In this document: positions 54,206 through 63,959 of the stretch, piece after piece
Numbering within the stretch: position 1 is the stretch's first letter
Layout: each line of letters opens with the position of its first letter
Assembly: GCF_000153105.1 (NCBI RefSeq)
Contig: NZ_CH672376.1
Location: 229,660 to 293,659, forward strand
Source: Blastopirellula marina DSM 3645
GTDB lineage: Bacteria; Planctomycetota; Planctomycetia; Pirellulales; Pirellulaceae
Direction of reading: 5' to 3'
DNA length: 64,000 nucleotides
Notes under the pieces: model-generated
The model's database searches: none
Seen by the model: the letters and a program-made list of their open reading frames with translations, nothing else
What the model was told of the DNA's origin: nothing
Translations under genes and position numbers: made by a program

Positions 54206-54562
54206 ATGAATACCATCGCACTAGCGCTAAATCCCGAGCTAGCGTTTCGCGCCTTGTCTGATCCGACCAGGTTGCGGATTTTGCATTTGCTGCGCAAGGG
54301 AGAGCTGTGCGTTTGCGATTTGGTCAACGTGCTCGACGTGCCGCAGCCGACCGCTTCGCGACATTTGGCTTACTTGAAAAAGTCAGGCCTGGTCGCGGCT
54401 CGCAAGGAGGGGCTGTGGCAGTACTACCGTTTGATTCCGGCGAGCGGCAAGTTTCATCAGTCGCTGCTGAAGTGCGTCGCCGATAGCGCTGAGGTGCTGC
54501 CGCAACTTGCCGCCGATCGCGACTATTTGTCGTCGTGCGGCGAAAGCGATTGTTGCGAGTAG
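54206..54562 (+). CDS. arsR: ArsR-family arsenic-responsive repressor
   Basis: A 118-residue winged-helix repressor. The metal-sensing motif ELCVCDL is at 33-39 with Cys35 and Cys37 (the CxC pair of classic ArsR), and the recognition helix PQPTASRHLAYLKKSG follows. Extra Cys are at the C terminus (CGESDCCE). I start at the ATG at 54206; an upstream frame overlaps the LVIVD gene and puts the operator inside the coding part. It binds the operators at 54176 and 54584 and releases them when arsenite binds (family knowledge). First gene of the arsenic operon. Confidence 0.95.
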   Translation: MNTIALALNPELAFRALSDPTRLRILHLLRKGELCVCDLVNVLDVPQPTASRHLAYLKKSGLVAARKEGLWQYYRLIPASGKFHQSLLKCVADSAEVLPQLAADRDYLSSCGESDCCE

Positions 54563-54583
54563 CTCCTTTTTTTTAATTTATAC

Positions 54584-54599
54584 ATTCGCTTGGGCGAAT
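54584..54599. promoter_or_regulatory. ArsR-type operator 2
   Basis: ATTCGCTTGGGCGAAT repeats the arms ATTCG and CGAAT with six bases between them, within TACATTCG...CGAATATA. It lies 36 bases before acr3. Since arsR ends 22 bases upstream, this second box would control acr3 and later genes separately from arsR. Confidence 0.75.
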
Positions 54600-54634
54600 A
54601 TAGTGTCCCGAGAAGCAAGTGAATTGGAATTGAT

Positions 54635-55864
54635 ATGGACATGAATTCTGAAAGTTGCGGTGACCAGCCGTCGAAGGGAATCGGCTTCTTCGAGCGATAT
54701 TTGACCGTGTGGGTTTTGCTCTGCATCGGCGGCGGCGTACTGCTGGGTAAATTGGCCCCAGGCGTCGCTCAGTCGCTCGATCAAATGGCGATTTACGTAG
54801 GAGATGCGCCGGTCATCTCGATCCCGATCGCGCTCTGTCTCTTTTTTATGATGTATCCGATCATGGTGAAGATCGACTTCGCCAAAGTCGTTCAGGCCGG
54901 CAAAGCTTGGAAGCCGGTCGGGTTGACGCTGCTCCTCAACTGGGGCGTTAAGCCGTTCACGATGTACGCGATTGCGTTGTTCTTTCTGGGATACCTGTTT
55001 CTGCCGCTGATTGGGGAGGATGCCGTCGATCTCGTCAAACCGCCGTTAGGCGTGAGCCTGGTCGAAGGCGATGTCTATGGATCAGGAACCGTCGTCTTGG
55101 TGGACGGAGTCAAAATGCTGCAAGTTCCCTTGTGGCGCAGCTATCTCGCGGGTTGCATCTTGCTGGGGATCGCTCCCTGCACGGCCATGGTGTTGGTCTG
55201 GGGATATTTGGCCCGCGGCAACGATGGCTTGACGCTGGTGATGGTCGCGATCAACTCGCTGACCATGTTATTGCTATACGGCGTCTTGGGTGGTTTTCTG
55301 CTGGGGGTCGGTCAGCTTCCCGTGCCTTGGCAGGCGTTGCTGTTGTCGATATCGGTCTACGTCGCATTGCCGCTGGCGGCCGGCTATGCATCAAGGATCT
55401 TGATCATTCGCACCCAAGGAAGAGCCTGGTTTGAAGAGAAGTTTCTGCATTGGCTGACCCCGGTTACGATCACCGCTTTGTTGGCGACATTGGTGCTCCT
55501 CTTTTCGTTGAAGGGGGAAGTGATTCTGGGCAACCCGCTCACGATCGTCTGGATCGCGATCCCGTTGATGCTGCAGACGATCTTGATCTTCGCCGTGGGA
55601 TACGCCGTCGCTAGATGGATGAATTTTTCGTACGAAGACGCGGCGCCCACCGCCATGATCGGCGCTTCCAATCACTTTGAGGTCGCCATCGCGACGGCGA
55701 CGATGTTGTACGGTTTGTCGTCCGGCGCCGCGCTGGCGACGGTTGTCGGCGTCTTGATCGAAGTGCCGTTGATGCTGATGTTGGTGCGGTTTTGCGTCAA
55801 AACGCAGACGTCGTTTGCGAGCCAATCGTCCGAGCCGGTCACGGCGACAAAGGGAGCCATGTGA
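54635..55864 (+). CDS. acr3: Arsenite efflux permease, ACR3 family
   Basis: A 409-residue membrane protein with ten membrane segments. The signature [12 protein letters not shown] (Cys182) and the helix [15 protein letters not shown] are typical of ACR3 rather than ArsB. It exports arsenite using the proton gradient. The N-terminal ~20 residues are cytoplasmic. A polar insert at ~125-155 ([16 protein letters not shown]) is longer than in short ACR3s. The stop overlaps the start of the next gene by one base (TGATG), so translation is likely coupled. Confidence 0.95.
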   Translation: MDMNSESCGDQPSKGIGFFERYLTVWVLLCIGGGVLLGKLAPGVAQSLDQMAIYVGDAPVISIPIALCLFFMMYPIMVKIDFAKVVQAGKAWKPVGLTLLLNWGVKPFTMYAIALFFLGYLFLPLIGEDAVDLVKPPLGVSLVEGDVYGSGTVVLVDGVKMLQVPLWRSYLAGCILLGIAPCTAMVLVWGYLARGNDGLTLVMVAINSLTMLLLYGVLGGFLLGVGQLPVPWQALLLSISVYVALPLAAGYASRILIIRTQGRAWFEEKFLHWLTPVTITALLATLVLLFSLKGEVILGNPLTIVWIAIPLMLQTILIFAVGYAVARWMNFSYEDAAPTAMIGASNHFEVAIATATMLYGLSSGAALATVVGVLIEVPLMLMLVRFCVKTQTSFASQSSEPVTATKGAM

Positions 55865-56112
55865 TGGAGAATCAGCAACTTCCTGAATGCTACTCGAAGA
55901 TGTTTCCCGACGTACTTCATTTGCCGACCGGCAGAACCGTATCTGGGAAGGCGCTGGGAGTGGAGATTCAAAAGTCGGGCGGATTGGTGACATCGGGTAA
56001 GCGGGTCGTCGTGAATCATGAGCAATGGAACGCTTGTCGCCGCTGTCCCCAGTTTGAACATTGCTATCAACTGTCGATGGCCAAGCTGGCGTTGTCGGCG
56101 GCCATTCAATAA
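55864..56112 (+). CDS. Small Cys-containing protein in ars operon, unknown
   Basis: An 82-residue protein starting at the ATG at 55864, whose first base is the last base of the acr3 stop codon. It has no signal or membrane segment. The N-terminal PECYSKMFPDVLHLPTG and the C-terminal CRRCPQFEHCYQLS give four Cys and one His; the CxxC-x4-HC part could bind a metal or arsenite. It is placed between acr3 and arsC, so a role in arsenic handling is a fair inference. I know no named family. Confidence 0.72.
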   Translation: MENQQLPECYSKMFPDVLHLPTGRTVSGKALGVEIQKSGGLVTSGKRVVVNHEQWNACRRCPQFEHCYQLSMAKLALSAAIQ

Positions 56113-56147
56113 ATTTCAGTCTGACAATTAAGATAGGAGCACGATTG

Positions 56148-56561
56148 ATGAAACGCGTTTTAGTTCTGTGCACCGGCAACTCTTGTCGTTCGCAGATGGC
56201 CGAAGCTTTGTTCGAGACTTTGAGCGAAGGCGCCTGGAAATCCGATTCGGCCGGTTCCAAGCCTTCTGGCTACGTGCATCCGCTGGCGATTCGCGCGATG
56301 AGCGAGCTGGGCGTCGATATTTCGTCTAACGAAAGCAAGCATGTCGACCAGTTCGCCGACCAGCCGTTTGATCTGGTTGTGACCGTTTGCGACAACGCCA
56401 AAGAGGCTTGTCCGGTTTTTCCTGGCGCCAAGCAAACGTTGCACTGGCCCTTTGATGATCCGGCCGACGCGACCGGTGATGAAGAGGAAAAGATGTTGAT
56501 GTTCCGCCGCGTGCGCGACGAGATCAAAACCAAAATTCTGGGCTACTTGCCGACGGCCTAA
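56148..56561 (+). CDS. arsC: Thioredoxin-dependent arsenate reductase
   Basis: A 137-residue enzyme of the low-molecular-weight phosphatase fold. The CX5R loop CTGNSCR is at 8-14, and the redox pair Cys81 and Cys88 is in VCDNAKEACPVF. These three Cys define the thioredoxin-coupled class (Staphylococcus/Bacillus type), which reduces arsenate to arsenite for export by Acr3. The start is the ATG at 56148 with TAGGAG upstream; a longer frame is unlikely. Third enzyme of the operon. Confidence 0.97.
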   Translation: MKRVLVLCTGNSCRSQMAEALFETLSEGAWKSDSAGSKPSGYVHPLAIRAMSELGVDISSNESKHVDQFADQPFDLVVTVCDNAKEACPVFPGAKQTLHWPFDDPADATGDEEEKMLMFRRVRDEIKTKILGYLPTA

Positions 56562-56582
56562 TTCGACTCAAAGGGGAACAGA

Positions 56583-57467
<885 letters not shown>

Positions 57468-57501
57468 GCGCGAATACGCAGAGTTGAGCGGAAGAGATTC
57501 A

Positions 57502-57532
57502 GGCGTCAGGAAGTTTTCCTGGCGCCTTTTTT
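57502..57532 (+). terminator. Rho-independent terminator after ars operon
   Basis: GGCGTCAGGAA (57502-57512) pairs with TTCCTGGCGCC (57516-57526) with one T-G wobble and a three-base loop, followed by six T residues. It lies 35 bases behind the arsM stop. Confidence 0.88.
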
Positions 57533-57783
57533 CGTCCCAGGAATAAGTTTGCCGCGGCGGCGGTCTGGCCAGTATAAGTAAAGGTGAGAAGCGGTGATTC
57601 TCTCGCTCCATACGTGGTGGCCTGTTGCTGGAAAGCAAGGCCGATGACAGTCCTTGTCATCGATCGCGATTTTCAATTGGTTGAGCGGAAAGACTTTCAG
57701 CCTAGTGAAGAGGCCCAATCGCGGATGAGAGTTTGGGCCAAGGCCGCAAGACGATAGAGAGCGAACTGTAAAGAGTTACCCGC

Positions 57784-59031
57784 ATGAAATCCTCGATCTC
57801 CCTCTGCTTCTTGTTGCTCTGGAGCAGCGTCGCGTCGGCCGATGTGGTGCAGCCAACGCCGCAAGCAGGCGCGACCGCAGCGTTCGCCAACCAGCTGGAA
57901 GCGAAGCTGACAGACATTCGCACCAGCCAACTCAGCCCGTTGCAAACCATCGAATATCTACAGCGAATCATCGCCGAGCAAACGGCGAATAAAGCCAAGC
58001 TGACCACCTGGCGAGGCAAGTACCAGCTGTTTCAAAAAGAGTATCGCCGAGTCGTCGGGCTACGCCCCAATGGGACGCGGATCGCCGAGGTCGGTTTCGG
58101 CGAAACGACCGCGCATGTCGAGTTTGCGACCAATTTTTTGACCGACGTTTGTTACTACAAGTATGTGCAGCTCCAGACGCCGCGGCTGTTCCATCTGCCG
58201 CGGCGATTGGACACCAGGTCGACCATCATCCCAGCCCAACAGTTGGTGGAGATCATTGCAGGCCCCAACCAAGTGCTGGGGCTGCGTACGCTTCCCCGCG
58301 ATCCGCAGCGGATTGACAAAGCGGCGATCCCCGCCGATTCTCCCTTGCCGCGCAGAATCGTTCGCCATAAGCCGGTCGAACCGATGCGGCCGTTCGCAAT
58401 GGGACCGCTGGCCGATCCGCGGGCGCTCTTCATTTCGGTCGCCGGCAGCAACGTGATCGACATCTGTCGCAAGCGAATCGAAGAACTGAGTAATGAGGAG
58501 ACCGAAGGCATTGTCGCCGCCCAGATTGATCAAACCGGCGACCACCATTTTTTGGTGATGCGGCATGAACCGACCGACTCGCCCTATCGCACGATCGATA
58601 TCTTTTCGCTCGCGACCGGGTGCTCTTTGGTAACACGGCGAATCACGCAAAAGCGGGGGGACGAAACGCTGGTCGACGATTGGTTTTTCAATACCTACCA
58701 GCGACAACAGGGCGTCTTGTTACCGGTGAGTCATGTGCGACATTCGCGCGACTTCGCCAGCGGTCGGCCGGGACCGGTCATCATCCGGGCTCAGTTGGTC
58801 GAGAGCCGACTAGGCGAAGATCTGCCGAAGTTGGACTTGGCCTACTTGGGGGCGCGCGACGGAGACGTCTATAGCGACCGCATCGCGAAGAAGCTTTCGT
58901 TTCTTGATCCGCAGCTGCAGCCGGTTGGTCCGAACGATGTTAAGCGTTCGATCGATCATTACCGCATCTACCATCAGATCTTGCGAGGCGAGAGCCGATA
59001 CTATCGCCCGCTAAACGCCCAGCGTCCGTAG
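57784..59031 (+). CDS. Secreted protein of unknown function
   Basis: A 415-residue protein with a signal peptide (MKSSISLCFLLLWSSVASA). After a helical segment (~30-75) it is beta-rich with strands such as IVAAQIDQTGDHHFLVMRHE and TIDIFSLATGCSLV, resembling the outer-membrane lipoprotein-type sandwich of some planctomycete proteins. I recognise no named family. It has its own upstream gap of 251 bases after the ars terminator. No operon partner is evident. Confidence 0.7.
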   Translation: MKSSISLCFLLLWSSVASADVVQPTPQAGATAAFANQLEAKLTDIRTSQLSPLQTIEYLQRIIAEQTANKAKLTTWRGKYQLFQKEYRRVVGLRPNGTRIAEVGFGETTAHVEFATNFLTDVCYYKYVQLQTPRLFHLPRRLDTRSTIIPAQQLVEIIAGPNQVLGLRTLPRDPQRIDKAAIPADSPLPRRIVRHKPVEPMRPFAMGPLADPRALFISVAGSNVIDICRKRIEELSNEETEGIVAAQIDQTGDHHFLVMRHEPTDSPYRTIDIFSLATGCSLVTRRITQKRGDETLVDDWFFNTYQRQQGVLLPVSHVRHSRDFASGRPGPVIIRAQLVESRLGEDLPKLDLAYLGARDGDVYSDRIAKKLSFLDPQLQPVGPNDVKRSIDHYRIYHQILRGESRYYRPLNAQRP

Positions 59032-59153
59032 CCAGGTCAGCCGTTGCAGGGCATGATTTTTCGGAAAATCCCGCTCGTAACGATTTGACTTGCCGCGTCC
59101 GTATGACAAGTTTCCTAGTGGACAATTGTCACTTTTCAGGACGCGGATAGCTT

Positions 59154-59297
59154 ATGTCGTATCTCATTCTCTTTTGCGCCTTGATCGGGTTTGGCTGCTA
59201 TATGGATTGGAACGTCATGCTAACGGCCGGCGTCACCTTTGGCGGGTTGGCGATCTGGTTCTTGCTGATGAACCGACGGCTGGCGATTCCGAAGTAA
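59154..59297 (+). CDS. Small membrane protein, 47 residues
   Basis: A 47-residue frame with two hydrophobic segments (LILFCALIGFGCYM and MLTAGVTFGGLAIWFLLM) and a basic end NRRLAIPK, typical of a hairpin membrane miniprotein. Spacing and codon use are plausible, but the ribosome-binding site is weak. It lies in a gap between the secreted protein and the ankyrin gene. Confidence 0.45.
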   Translation: MSYLILFCALIGFGCYMDWNVMLTAGVTFGGLAIWFLLMNRRLAIPK

Positions 59298-59331
59298 CGC
59301 GAAGGCTGCGCCTGTCGATCGCCGCATGCGG

Positions 59332-60153
59332 CTATGCATCTGGCGAAGGGGTGGCGCCTGCTTTTTTCAACAGCTCGATCATCGGTTCATTACCGCGGAA
59401 GATCGCTTCATCCAGCGGCGTTCTGTCGGTCGACGGACTGAGCCGGTTTACATTAGCGCCGGCTTCAAGCAGCTCTTGCGCCGTCTCCAGTTCTCCATGA
59501 CGCACCGCCCAGTCAAGCGCCGAGTCTTCGGCGCGATCGATTAGATTTACTTCCGAGCCATGTCGGATCAGGGCGCGGATCAAGTCTGGCGATCGCTTGT
59601 AGCGAGAAGACTGAATCAGCGGCGTCTCGGCGATGCCGTTTCTGGCGTTCACGTCCGACCCATGGTCGACCAGATACTCGGCGACCTCCGGTTGATTGGC
59701 GGTGTGAATCAAGGGATCCGCCGTATCGATGCGATCGTTGAAGCGACAGCCATGGGCGGCCAGCCCGCGCATCTCGGCCATTCTGCCATTGCTTACCGCG
59801 CGATAAATGCCGTCGACCAAGCGATTTTGCTGTTGCTGGCCATCGTAGGTCGTCCAGGCAAACAACACGATCGACGCGTGAATCGCCAGCAGCGCAAAAA
59901 ACCCGGCGATAGTCAATCGGTTCAGCGGCCGCCAGTTTTTGTTGCCCGGCTCCGGCGAGATCGGCCGAGGCGAGGCAGGGGATGGATCACGCCAAGCGAT
60001 TTGCAGCACAGCTGACCAAAAGACCAGGGTCAACGTCATCAGGGCGACGCCAGTCAGGCTGCCCCACTCAAACTCCGTTGGTCGTAGTCGCCAGAAGTAA
60101 ATCCCGACCTGGGCGGCCGCGATGGCGACGATTATTAGCAGGCTGCGCATCAT
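59332..60153 (-). CDS. Membrane-anchored ankyrin-repeat protein
   Basis: A 273-residue protein with three N-terminal membrane segments (~3-22, ~34-53, ~80-102) and about four ankyrin repeats in ~115-268 (PLIHTANQPEVAEYLVDHGSDVNARN, ALDWAVRHGELETAQELLEAGANVN, TPLDEAIFRGNEPMIELLKKAGA). The repeats probably bind a protein partner. The order membrane then ankyrin, with the repeats at the C terminus, is known in many bacteria without a defined function. It converges with the small 47-residue frame. Confidence 0.85.
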   Translation of the reverse strand: MMRSLLIIVAIAAAQVGIYFWRLRPTEFEWGSLTGVALMTLTLVFWSAVLQIAWRDPSPASPRPISPEPGNKNWRPLNRLTIAGFFALLAIHASIVLFAWTTYDGQQQQNRLVDGIYRAVSNGRMAEMRGLAAHGCRFNDRIDTADPLIHTANQPEVAEYLVDHGSDVNARNGIAETPLIQSSRYKRSPDLIRALIRHGSEVNLIDRAEDSALDWAVRHGELETAQELLEAGANVNRLSPSTDRTPLDEAIFRGNEPMIELLKKAGATPSPDA

Positions 60154-60457
60154 GATCTCCGACTCGGCGGGGGAACGCAGTTCGGCATGGCGTTTAAGCT
60201 GGCGATGTCATTGTTCGGCTGCGGTCGCATTGGGTCTAGGCGTTTCTTGTGTCGCGTGTCGCGAATTTGTCTCACATCGCGAAGAGAGAAGTCATATCGA
60301 CAACTGCTAGCTGACGCGATTGGTTGTTTATCGGCCCCTGGTGGTAGTCTGGATAAGATTTAAGGCTGGTATTCCGGGTTTTTTCGCCTCCGAAGGATTT
60401 GGCACGCCTATCGCCTAATAAGTCTGCCAACTTCCCCCAAGTTTGGAGACTTTTAAA
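60154..60457. other. Intergenic region with possible sigma-54-like box
   Basis: About 300 bases between the ankyrin gene and the 35-residue miniprotein. TGGCACG at 60400-60406 followed by TCGC at 60411-60414 resembles a sigma-54 promoter with one mismatch at the -12 element. TGGAGAC lies just ahead of the miniprotein. No other element seen. Confidence 0.35.
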
Positions 60458-60565
60458 ATGCTCGCCATCCAATCCTGCCTGATTTTCGCCGGTTTTGTTT
60501 TTTCGATGATTGCTTTGACGGCCGCTTTGCGTCCGATCAAACGAACCACCCCGTTCGGCGTCTAA
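60458..60565 (+). CDS. Small membrane protein, 35 residues
   Basis: MLAIQSCLIFAGFVFSMIAL is the start of a 35-residue frame with one membrane helix and a basic RPIKRTTPFGV end. GGAG nine bases upstream (60445-60448) is a better ribosome-binding site than most larger genes here have. It lies 182 bases ahead of sucC. Too short to assign a family. Confidence 0.5.
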   Translation: MLAIQSCLIFAGFVFSMIALTAALRPIKRTTPFGV

Positions 60566-60747
60566 ACCTTACGTTTGCCGAGCGAATCCCCCTCGTACGG
60601 CCTGCGGAAAACCACTTGCTTTCTCCTTCATGAAAAACCCTTCAGGTTCATCAACCACAAAAGCGCTATGGTTGACCCTGTTTCGTTCTGAATCGATAAT
60701 CCGGCTTTTACCGCACCATGACGCCTCGACTCAGTCGGATTTAGTCG

Positions 60748-61932
60748 ATGAAAATTCACGAATACCAGGCGAAGCAGCTTCTCCGCGACGCAGGCGTCGC
60801 CGTCCCGCGCAACATCGTCGCCAAGACGCCTGAAGAGGCGGCCAAGGCCTACGAAGAGCTCGGCGGCAAGATCGCCGTTGTCAAAGCTCAGATCCACGCC
60901 GGCGGACGCGGCAAGGGGACGGTAAAAGACAACGCCGACCAACGCGGCGTTCAGCTCGTCAAATCTGCCGACGAAGCGAAAGCGGTCGCCGCCGCATTGC
61001 TGGGCAAAGAGCTGGTCACCATTCAGACCGGCCCCGAGGGGAAACTGGTCAGCCAGGTCTTGGTCGAAGAAGGGTGCGACATCGCCCGCGAACTCTATAT
61101 GGGGATCGTGTTGGATCGCGCCGCCGCCAAGCCGGTGCTGATGATGTCGAGCGAAGGGGGGACCGAAATCGAAGAGGTCGCCGCCCATAGCCCCGAATTG
61201 ATTCTGAAAGAGCATTTCGATCCTTCCCGCGGTCCTGACGCATTCCAGGTTCGCAAGCTTTGCAAGAAGCTGGGCATCGAAGGCGCTACGATCAAAAGCG
61301 CCTACAAGTTTATCCAAGGTCTCTGCAAGGTTTACGTCGACACCGACTGCAGCCTGCTCGAGATCAACCCGTTGGTCATCACCGGCTCGGGCGACATGAT
61401 CGCACTCGACTGCAAGATGAACTTCGACACCAACGGCTTGTTCCGTCATCCGAAGATCGTCGAACTGCGTGACCTGTCGGAAGAAGAGCCGGCCGAAGTC
61501 AAAGCGGCCGACACCGGGCTCAGCTACGTCAAGCTCGAAGGCAACATCGGTTGTCTGGTCAACGGCGCCGGTTTGGCGATGGCGACCATGGACATCATCA
61601 AGCTGCACGGCGGCGAACCCTCGAACTTCCTCGATGTCGGCGGCGGCGCCAACGTTGATCAAGTCACCGAGGCGTTCCGCATTTTGCTGGCCGATAAGAA
61701 CGTGAAAGCGGTCTTGGTCAACATCTTTGGCGGCATCATGCGTTGCACGACGATCGCCACCGCGGTGGTCGAAGCCTACAAGAGCGTCGGCTTTAACGTG
61801 CCGTTGGTCGTCCGTTTGGAAGGAACCGAAGTCGAGCAGGGCCGCAAGATCCTGTCCGAGTCGGGCATCCCGATCATCATCGGCGACGGTTTGACCGACG
61901 CCGCGAAAAAAGTTGTCGCGTCGGTCGCCTAG
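60748..61932 (+). CDS. sucC: Succinyl-CoA synthetase, beta subunit
   Basis: A 394-residue ATP-grasp subunit that, with SucD, converts succinyl-CoA and ADP (or GDP) to succinate and ATP. The [17 protein letters not shown] start is exactly that of the family, AGGRGKG at 51-57 binds the nucleotide, and [12 protein letters not shown] and NIFGGIMRC near the end are conserved. Its length matches the usual ~390. sucD follows on the same strand, but 172 bases away, with a dispersed repeat in the gap. Confidence 0.98.
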   Translation: MKIHEYQAKQLLRDAGVAVPRNIVAKTPEEAAKAYEELGGKIAVVKAQIHAGGRGKGTVKDNADQRGVQLVKSADEAKAVAAALLGKELVTIQTGPEGKLVSQVLVEEGCDIARELYMGIVLDRAAAKPVLMMSSEGGTEIEEVAAHSPELILKEHFDPSRGPDAFQVRKLCKKLGIEGATIKSAYKFIQGLCKVYVDTDCSLLEINPLVITGSGDMIALDCKMNFDTNGLFRHPKIVELRDLSEEEPAEVKAADTGLSYVKLEGNIGCLVNGAGLAMATMDIIKLHGGEPSNFLDVGGGANVDQVTEAFRILLADKNVKAVLVNIFGGIMRCTTIATAVVEAYKSVGFNVPLVVRLEGTEVEQGRKILSESGIPIIIGDGLTDAAKKVVASVA

Positions 61933-61950
61933 GCGATCACGGACGATCTG

Positions 61951-61993
61951 GACACTAGCCCGAGGCGCAAGCCGAGGGAATGTGGTTGGCGAC
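61951..61993. repeat. Dispersed repeat in the sucC-sucD spacer
   Basis: Bases 61952-61992 (CACTAGCCCGAGGCGCAAGC and onwards) match 63960-64000 over 41 bases with four differences. The core is the same as in the palindromes at 21111-21204 and 42761-42893, but only one arm is present. It separates two genes that are usually nearly contiguous. Confidence 0.7.
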
Positions 61994-62104
61994 AATATTC
62001 GTCTCCCATATTGACTTCCGAGATATGAAAAAGCTGGGTCGCGACGCACCCTACGACGATTAAAAACTCCTTAGGCTAAAACACCTCCAGAAGAAGCTGT
62101 TCCA

Positions 62105-62980
62105 ATGAGCATCCTGATCAACAAAGATACGAAGGTCATTTGCCAAGGGATCACCGGCCGCGTCGGCGGCTTCCATACCAAGGGGTGCCTGGAGTACGGC
62201 ACCAAAATGGTTGGCGGCGTAACGCCGGGCAAAGGTGGCCAACAGGTCGAAGGCTTGCCGGTTTGGGATACCGTCGAAGAAGCGGTCGCCGCGACCGGTT
62301 GCGAAGCGACGATGATCTTTGTGCCGCCGGCTGGTACGGCCGACGCGATTCTCGAAGCGCTGGACGCCAAAATTAAAGTGATCATCGCGATCACTGAAGG
62401 GGTCCCGGTTCTCGACATGGTTCCGGTCTACGAGAAAGTGCGAGCTTCTGACTCGGTCTTGATCGGACCCAACTGCCCCGGCGTGATCACGCCGGAGGAA
62501 TGCAAAATCGGCATCATGCCGGGCTACATTCATAAGAAGGGCCCGGTCGGCGTGATGAGCCGCAGCGGTACGCTCACTTATGAAGCGGTTTGGCAACTGA
62601 CCAGCTTGGGATTGGGCCAGTCGACTTGCGTCGGTCTCGGCGGCGATCCGATCGTCGGAACCTCGTTTATCGATCTGCTGAAGATGTTCCAAGCGGACGG
62701 AGCGACCGAAGCGATCATGATGATGGGCGAAATCGGCGGCACCGCCGAAGAGGAAGCGGCCGAGTTCATCAAAGCCAACGTCGACAAGCCGGTCGCCGCG
62801 TTCATCGCCGGACGTACCGCGCCTCCCGGCAAGCGGATGGGTCATGCCGGCGCGATCATCTCGGGCGGCAAGGGAACCGCCGACGAAAAGTTCGCCGCAC
62901 TGCGAGCCGCCGGCGTCGAAATCGCCGAAAGCCCGGCCGATATGGGGACCGCGCTGAAGCGAGCGATCGAAAAGAAATAG
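62105..62980 (+). CDS. sucD: Succinyl-CoA synthetase, alpha subunit
   Basis: A 291-residue subunit with the CoA-binding Rossmann domain ([12 protein letters not shown] near 13-24) and the phosphorylated His247 in [10 protein letters not shown], equivalent to His246 of the E. coli enzyme. SRSGTLTYE near 152 is also conserved. Together with sucC it forms the complete enzyme. The terminator at 63011-63039 ends the unit. Confidence 0.98.
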   Translation: MSILINKDTKVICQGITGRVGGFHTKGCLEYGTKMVGGVTPGKGGQQVEGLPVWDTVEEAVAATGCEATMIFVPPAGTADAILEALDAKIKVIIAITEGVPVLDMVPVYEKVRASDSVLIGPNCPGVITPEECKIGIMPGYIHKKGPVGVMSRSGTLTYEAVWQLTSLGLGQSTCVGLGGDPIVGTSFIDLLKMFQADGATEAIMMMGEIGGTAEEEAAEFIKANVDKPVAAFIAGRTAPPGKRMGHAGAIISGGKGTADEKFAALRAAGVEIAESPADMGTALKRAIEKK

Positions 62981-63010
62981 CATTCGCTCCCTGCACAATC
63001 CAACACGAAG

Positions 63011-63039
63011 AACGCGTTCCGCACGGGACGCGTTTTTTT
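63011..63039 (+). terminator. Rho-independent terminator after sucD
   Basis: AACGCGTTCC (63011-63020) pairs with GGGACGCGTT (63025-63034) with one wobble, a four-base loop, and the right arm runs into TTTTTTT. It starts 30 bases after the sucD stop. Confidence 0.88.
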
Positions 63040-63129
63040 GTGCGCGCTGCCGAGGAACACCATTATTCTTCGCTTGCTCAAGGGGGCGTTTTGTGACAAA
63101 CGGCCCGCAGCATTTTCGGTTGGACCATG

Positions 63130-63332
63130 GGACTGGACCGCTGTTTTTGGGGCTGAAACCTTGGACAGGACTGGACCGCTATTTTTGGGGCTGAAACCTT
63201 GGACAGGACTGGACCGCTATTTTTGGGGCTGAAACCTTGGACAGGACTGGACCGTTGTTTTTGGGGCTGAAACCTTGGACAGGACTGGACCGCTGTTTTT
63301 CGGGTTGAAACCTTGGACAGGACTGGACCGCG
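63130..63332 (+). repeat. Tandem array of a 38-base repeat (composite repeat, locus 2)
   Basis: Five full contiguous units of 38 bases start at 63130, 63168, 63206, 63244 and 63282 with the start GGACTGGACCGCTGTTTTTG; a partial sixth begins at 63320. The fifth unit has more changes than the others. No spacers, so not CRISPR. The core GGAC-GGACCGC-(T)n-GG is the same as in the GGACCGGACCGC motif of locus 1 (minus strand of 16221-16449). In all three plus frames the array is partly open, but this gives only repetitive peptides. Confidence 0.88.
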
Positions 63333-63346
63333 ATGTGTGAATTATC

Positions 63347-63515
63347 GTAGGGTGGTTGGAGCAAAACCGAGATCGATTAAACCATTTTCGATCGACATGA
63401 CCGGTTTGCGTAACCCACCAAACCTGCTTGCCGACACGGCGTCATCGGTGGGTTGTGCAAGCGGCGATGTCGATTGAAATTGGGCGCCGGAATTCGCTTG
63501 CTCCACCCACCCTAC
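63347..63515. repeat. Inverted pair of ~70-base arms
   Basis: GTAGGGTGGTTGGAGCAA (63347-63364) is complementary, with one mismatch, to 63498-63515. Inside, CGACATGACCGG...AACCCACC (to 63419) and the complement of 63447-63476 (GGTGGGTTGTGC...) match again, so two diverged copies of a ~70-base element face each other across a ~27-base centre. It lies directly behind the 38-base array. Confidence 0.7.
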
Positions 63516-63959
63516 CGCTACCGCACTGGCGATTTGGTTGATCGGTCGGTGTGGAAATGGCCCGCGCGCAGCAATACGCCCTCAAGTCGGCCTTCTCGGC
63601 CGCCGAATCATCGTTGTTGGTTGGATCGGGATTTCGTGGATAGTGGACCCCTGATCCGTGCGCTTTGTCAATCGACAAAGATTGGCGATCGTCCATGCCC
63701 AAAGGGGCCTTCGCAAGTATTCGGGATGGTGCAATGGAGTCACGAAGTGACGCAGCCCTGGGAATGCGGCGCACTAGGAGATGCCAACGTTGGAGCAGTA
63801 GTTGCGAAGTTGGATCCGTGGTCGGGCCGTGTTCTCTACATTGCTTCCGGCCGCATTTCCTTTGCTGGCGCTTTTTGAAGTTGCGCTATTTGCAATTCAC
63901 AAACAATCAAACATGAGTAAAGAACCGTAAAACAGGGCCAGAACCAGCCGGAAATCATC
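63516..63959. repeat. Non-coding part of composite repeat, locus 2, with palindrome
   Basis: The 18-base palindrome CTTTGTCAATCGACAAAG is at 63663-63680 and is part of a 23-base exact inverted match (63658-63680) to 16056-16078. Similarity of lower degree extends on both sides (GACCC...GATC before and the CCATG block after). Open frames here look degenerate, with no start signal or family. About 250 bases after the palindrome show no recognisable feature. Confidence 0.55.

Noticed and set aside
60628..62049. 473-codon open frame on the minus strand, opposite sucC
   Set aside because: It lies wholly over the unmistakable sucC gene, has no family motif and is an antisense by-product of the codon bias.
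63130..63332. 38-base tandem array, considered as CRISPR
   Set aside because: Units are contiguous with no spacers and no cas genes are present.
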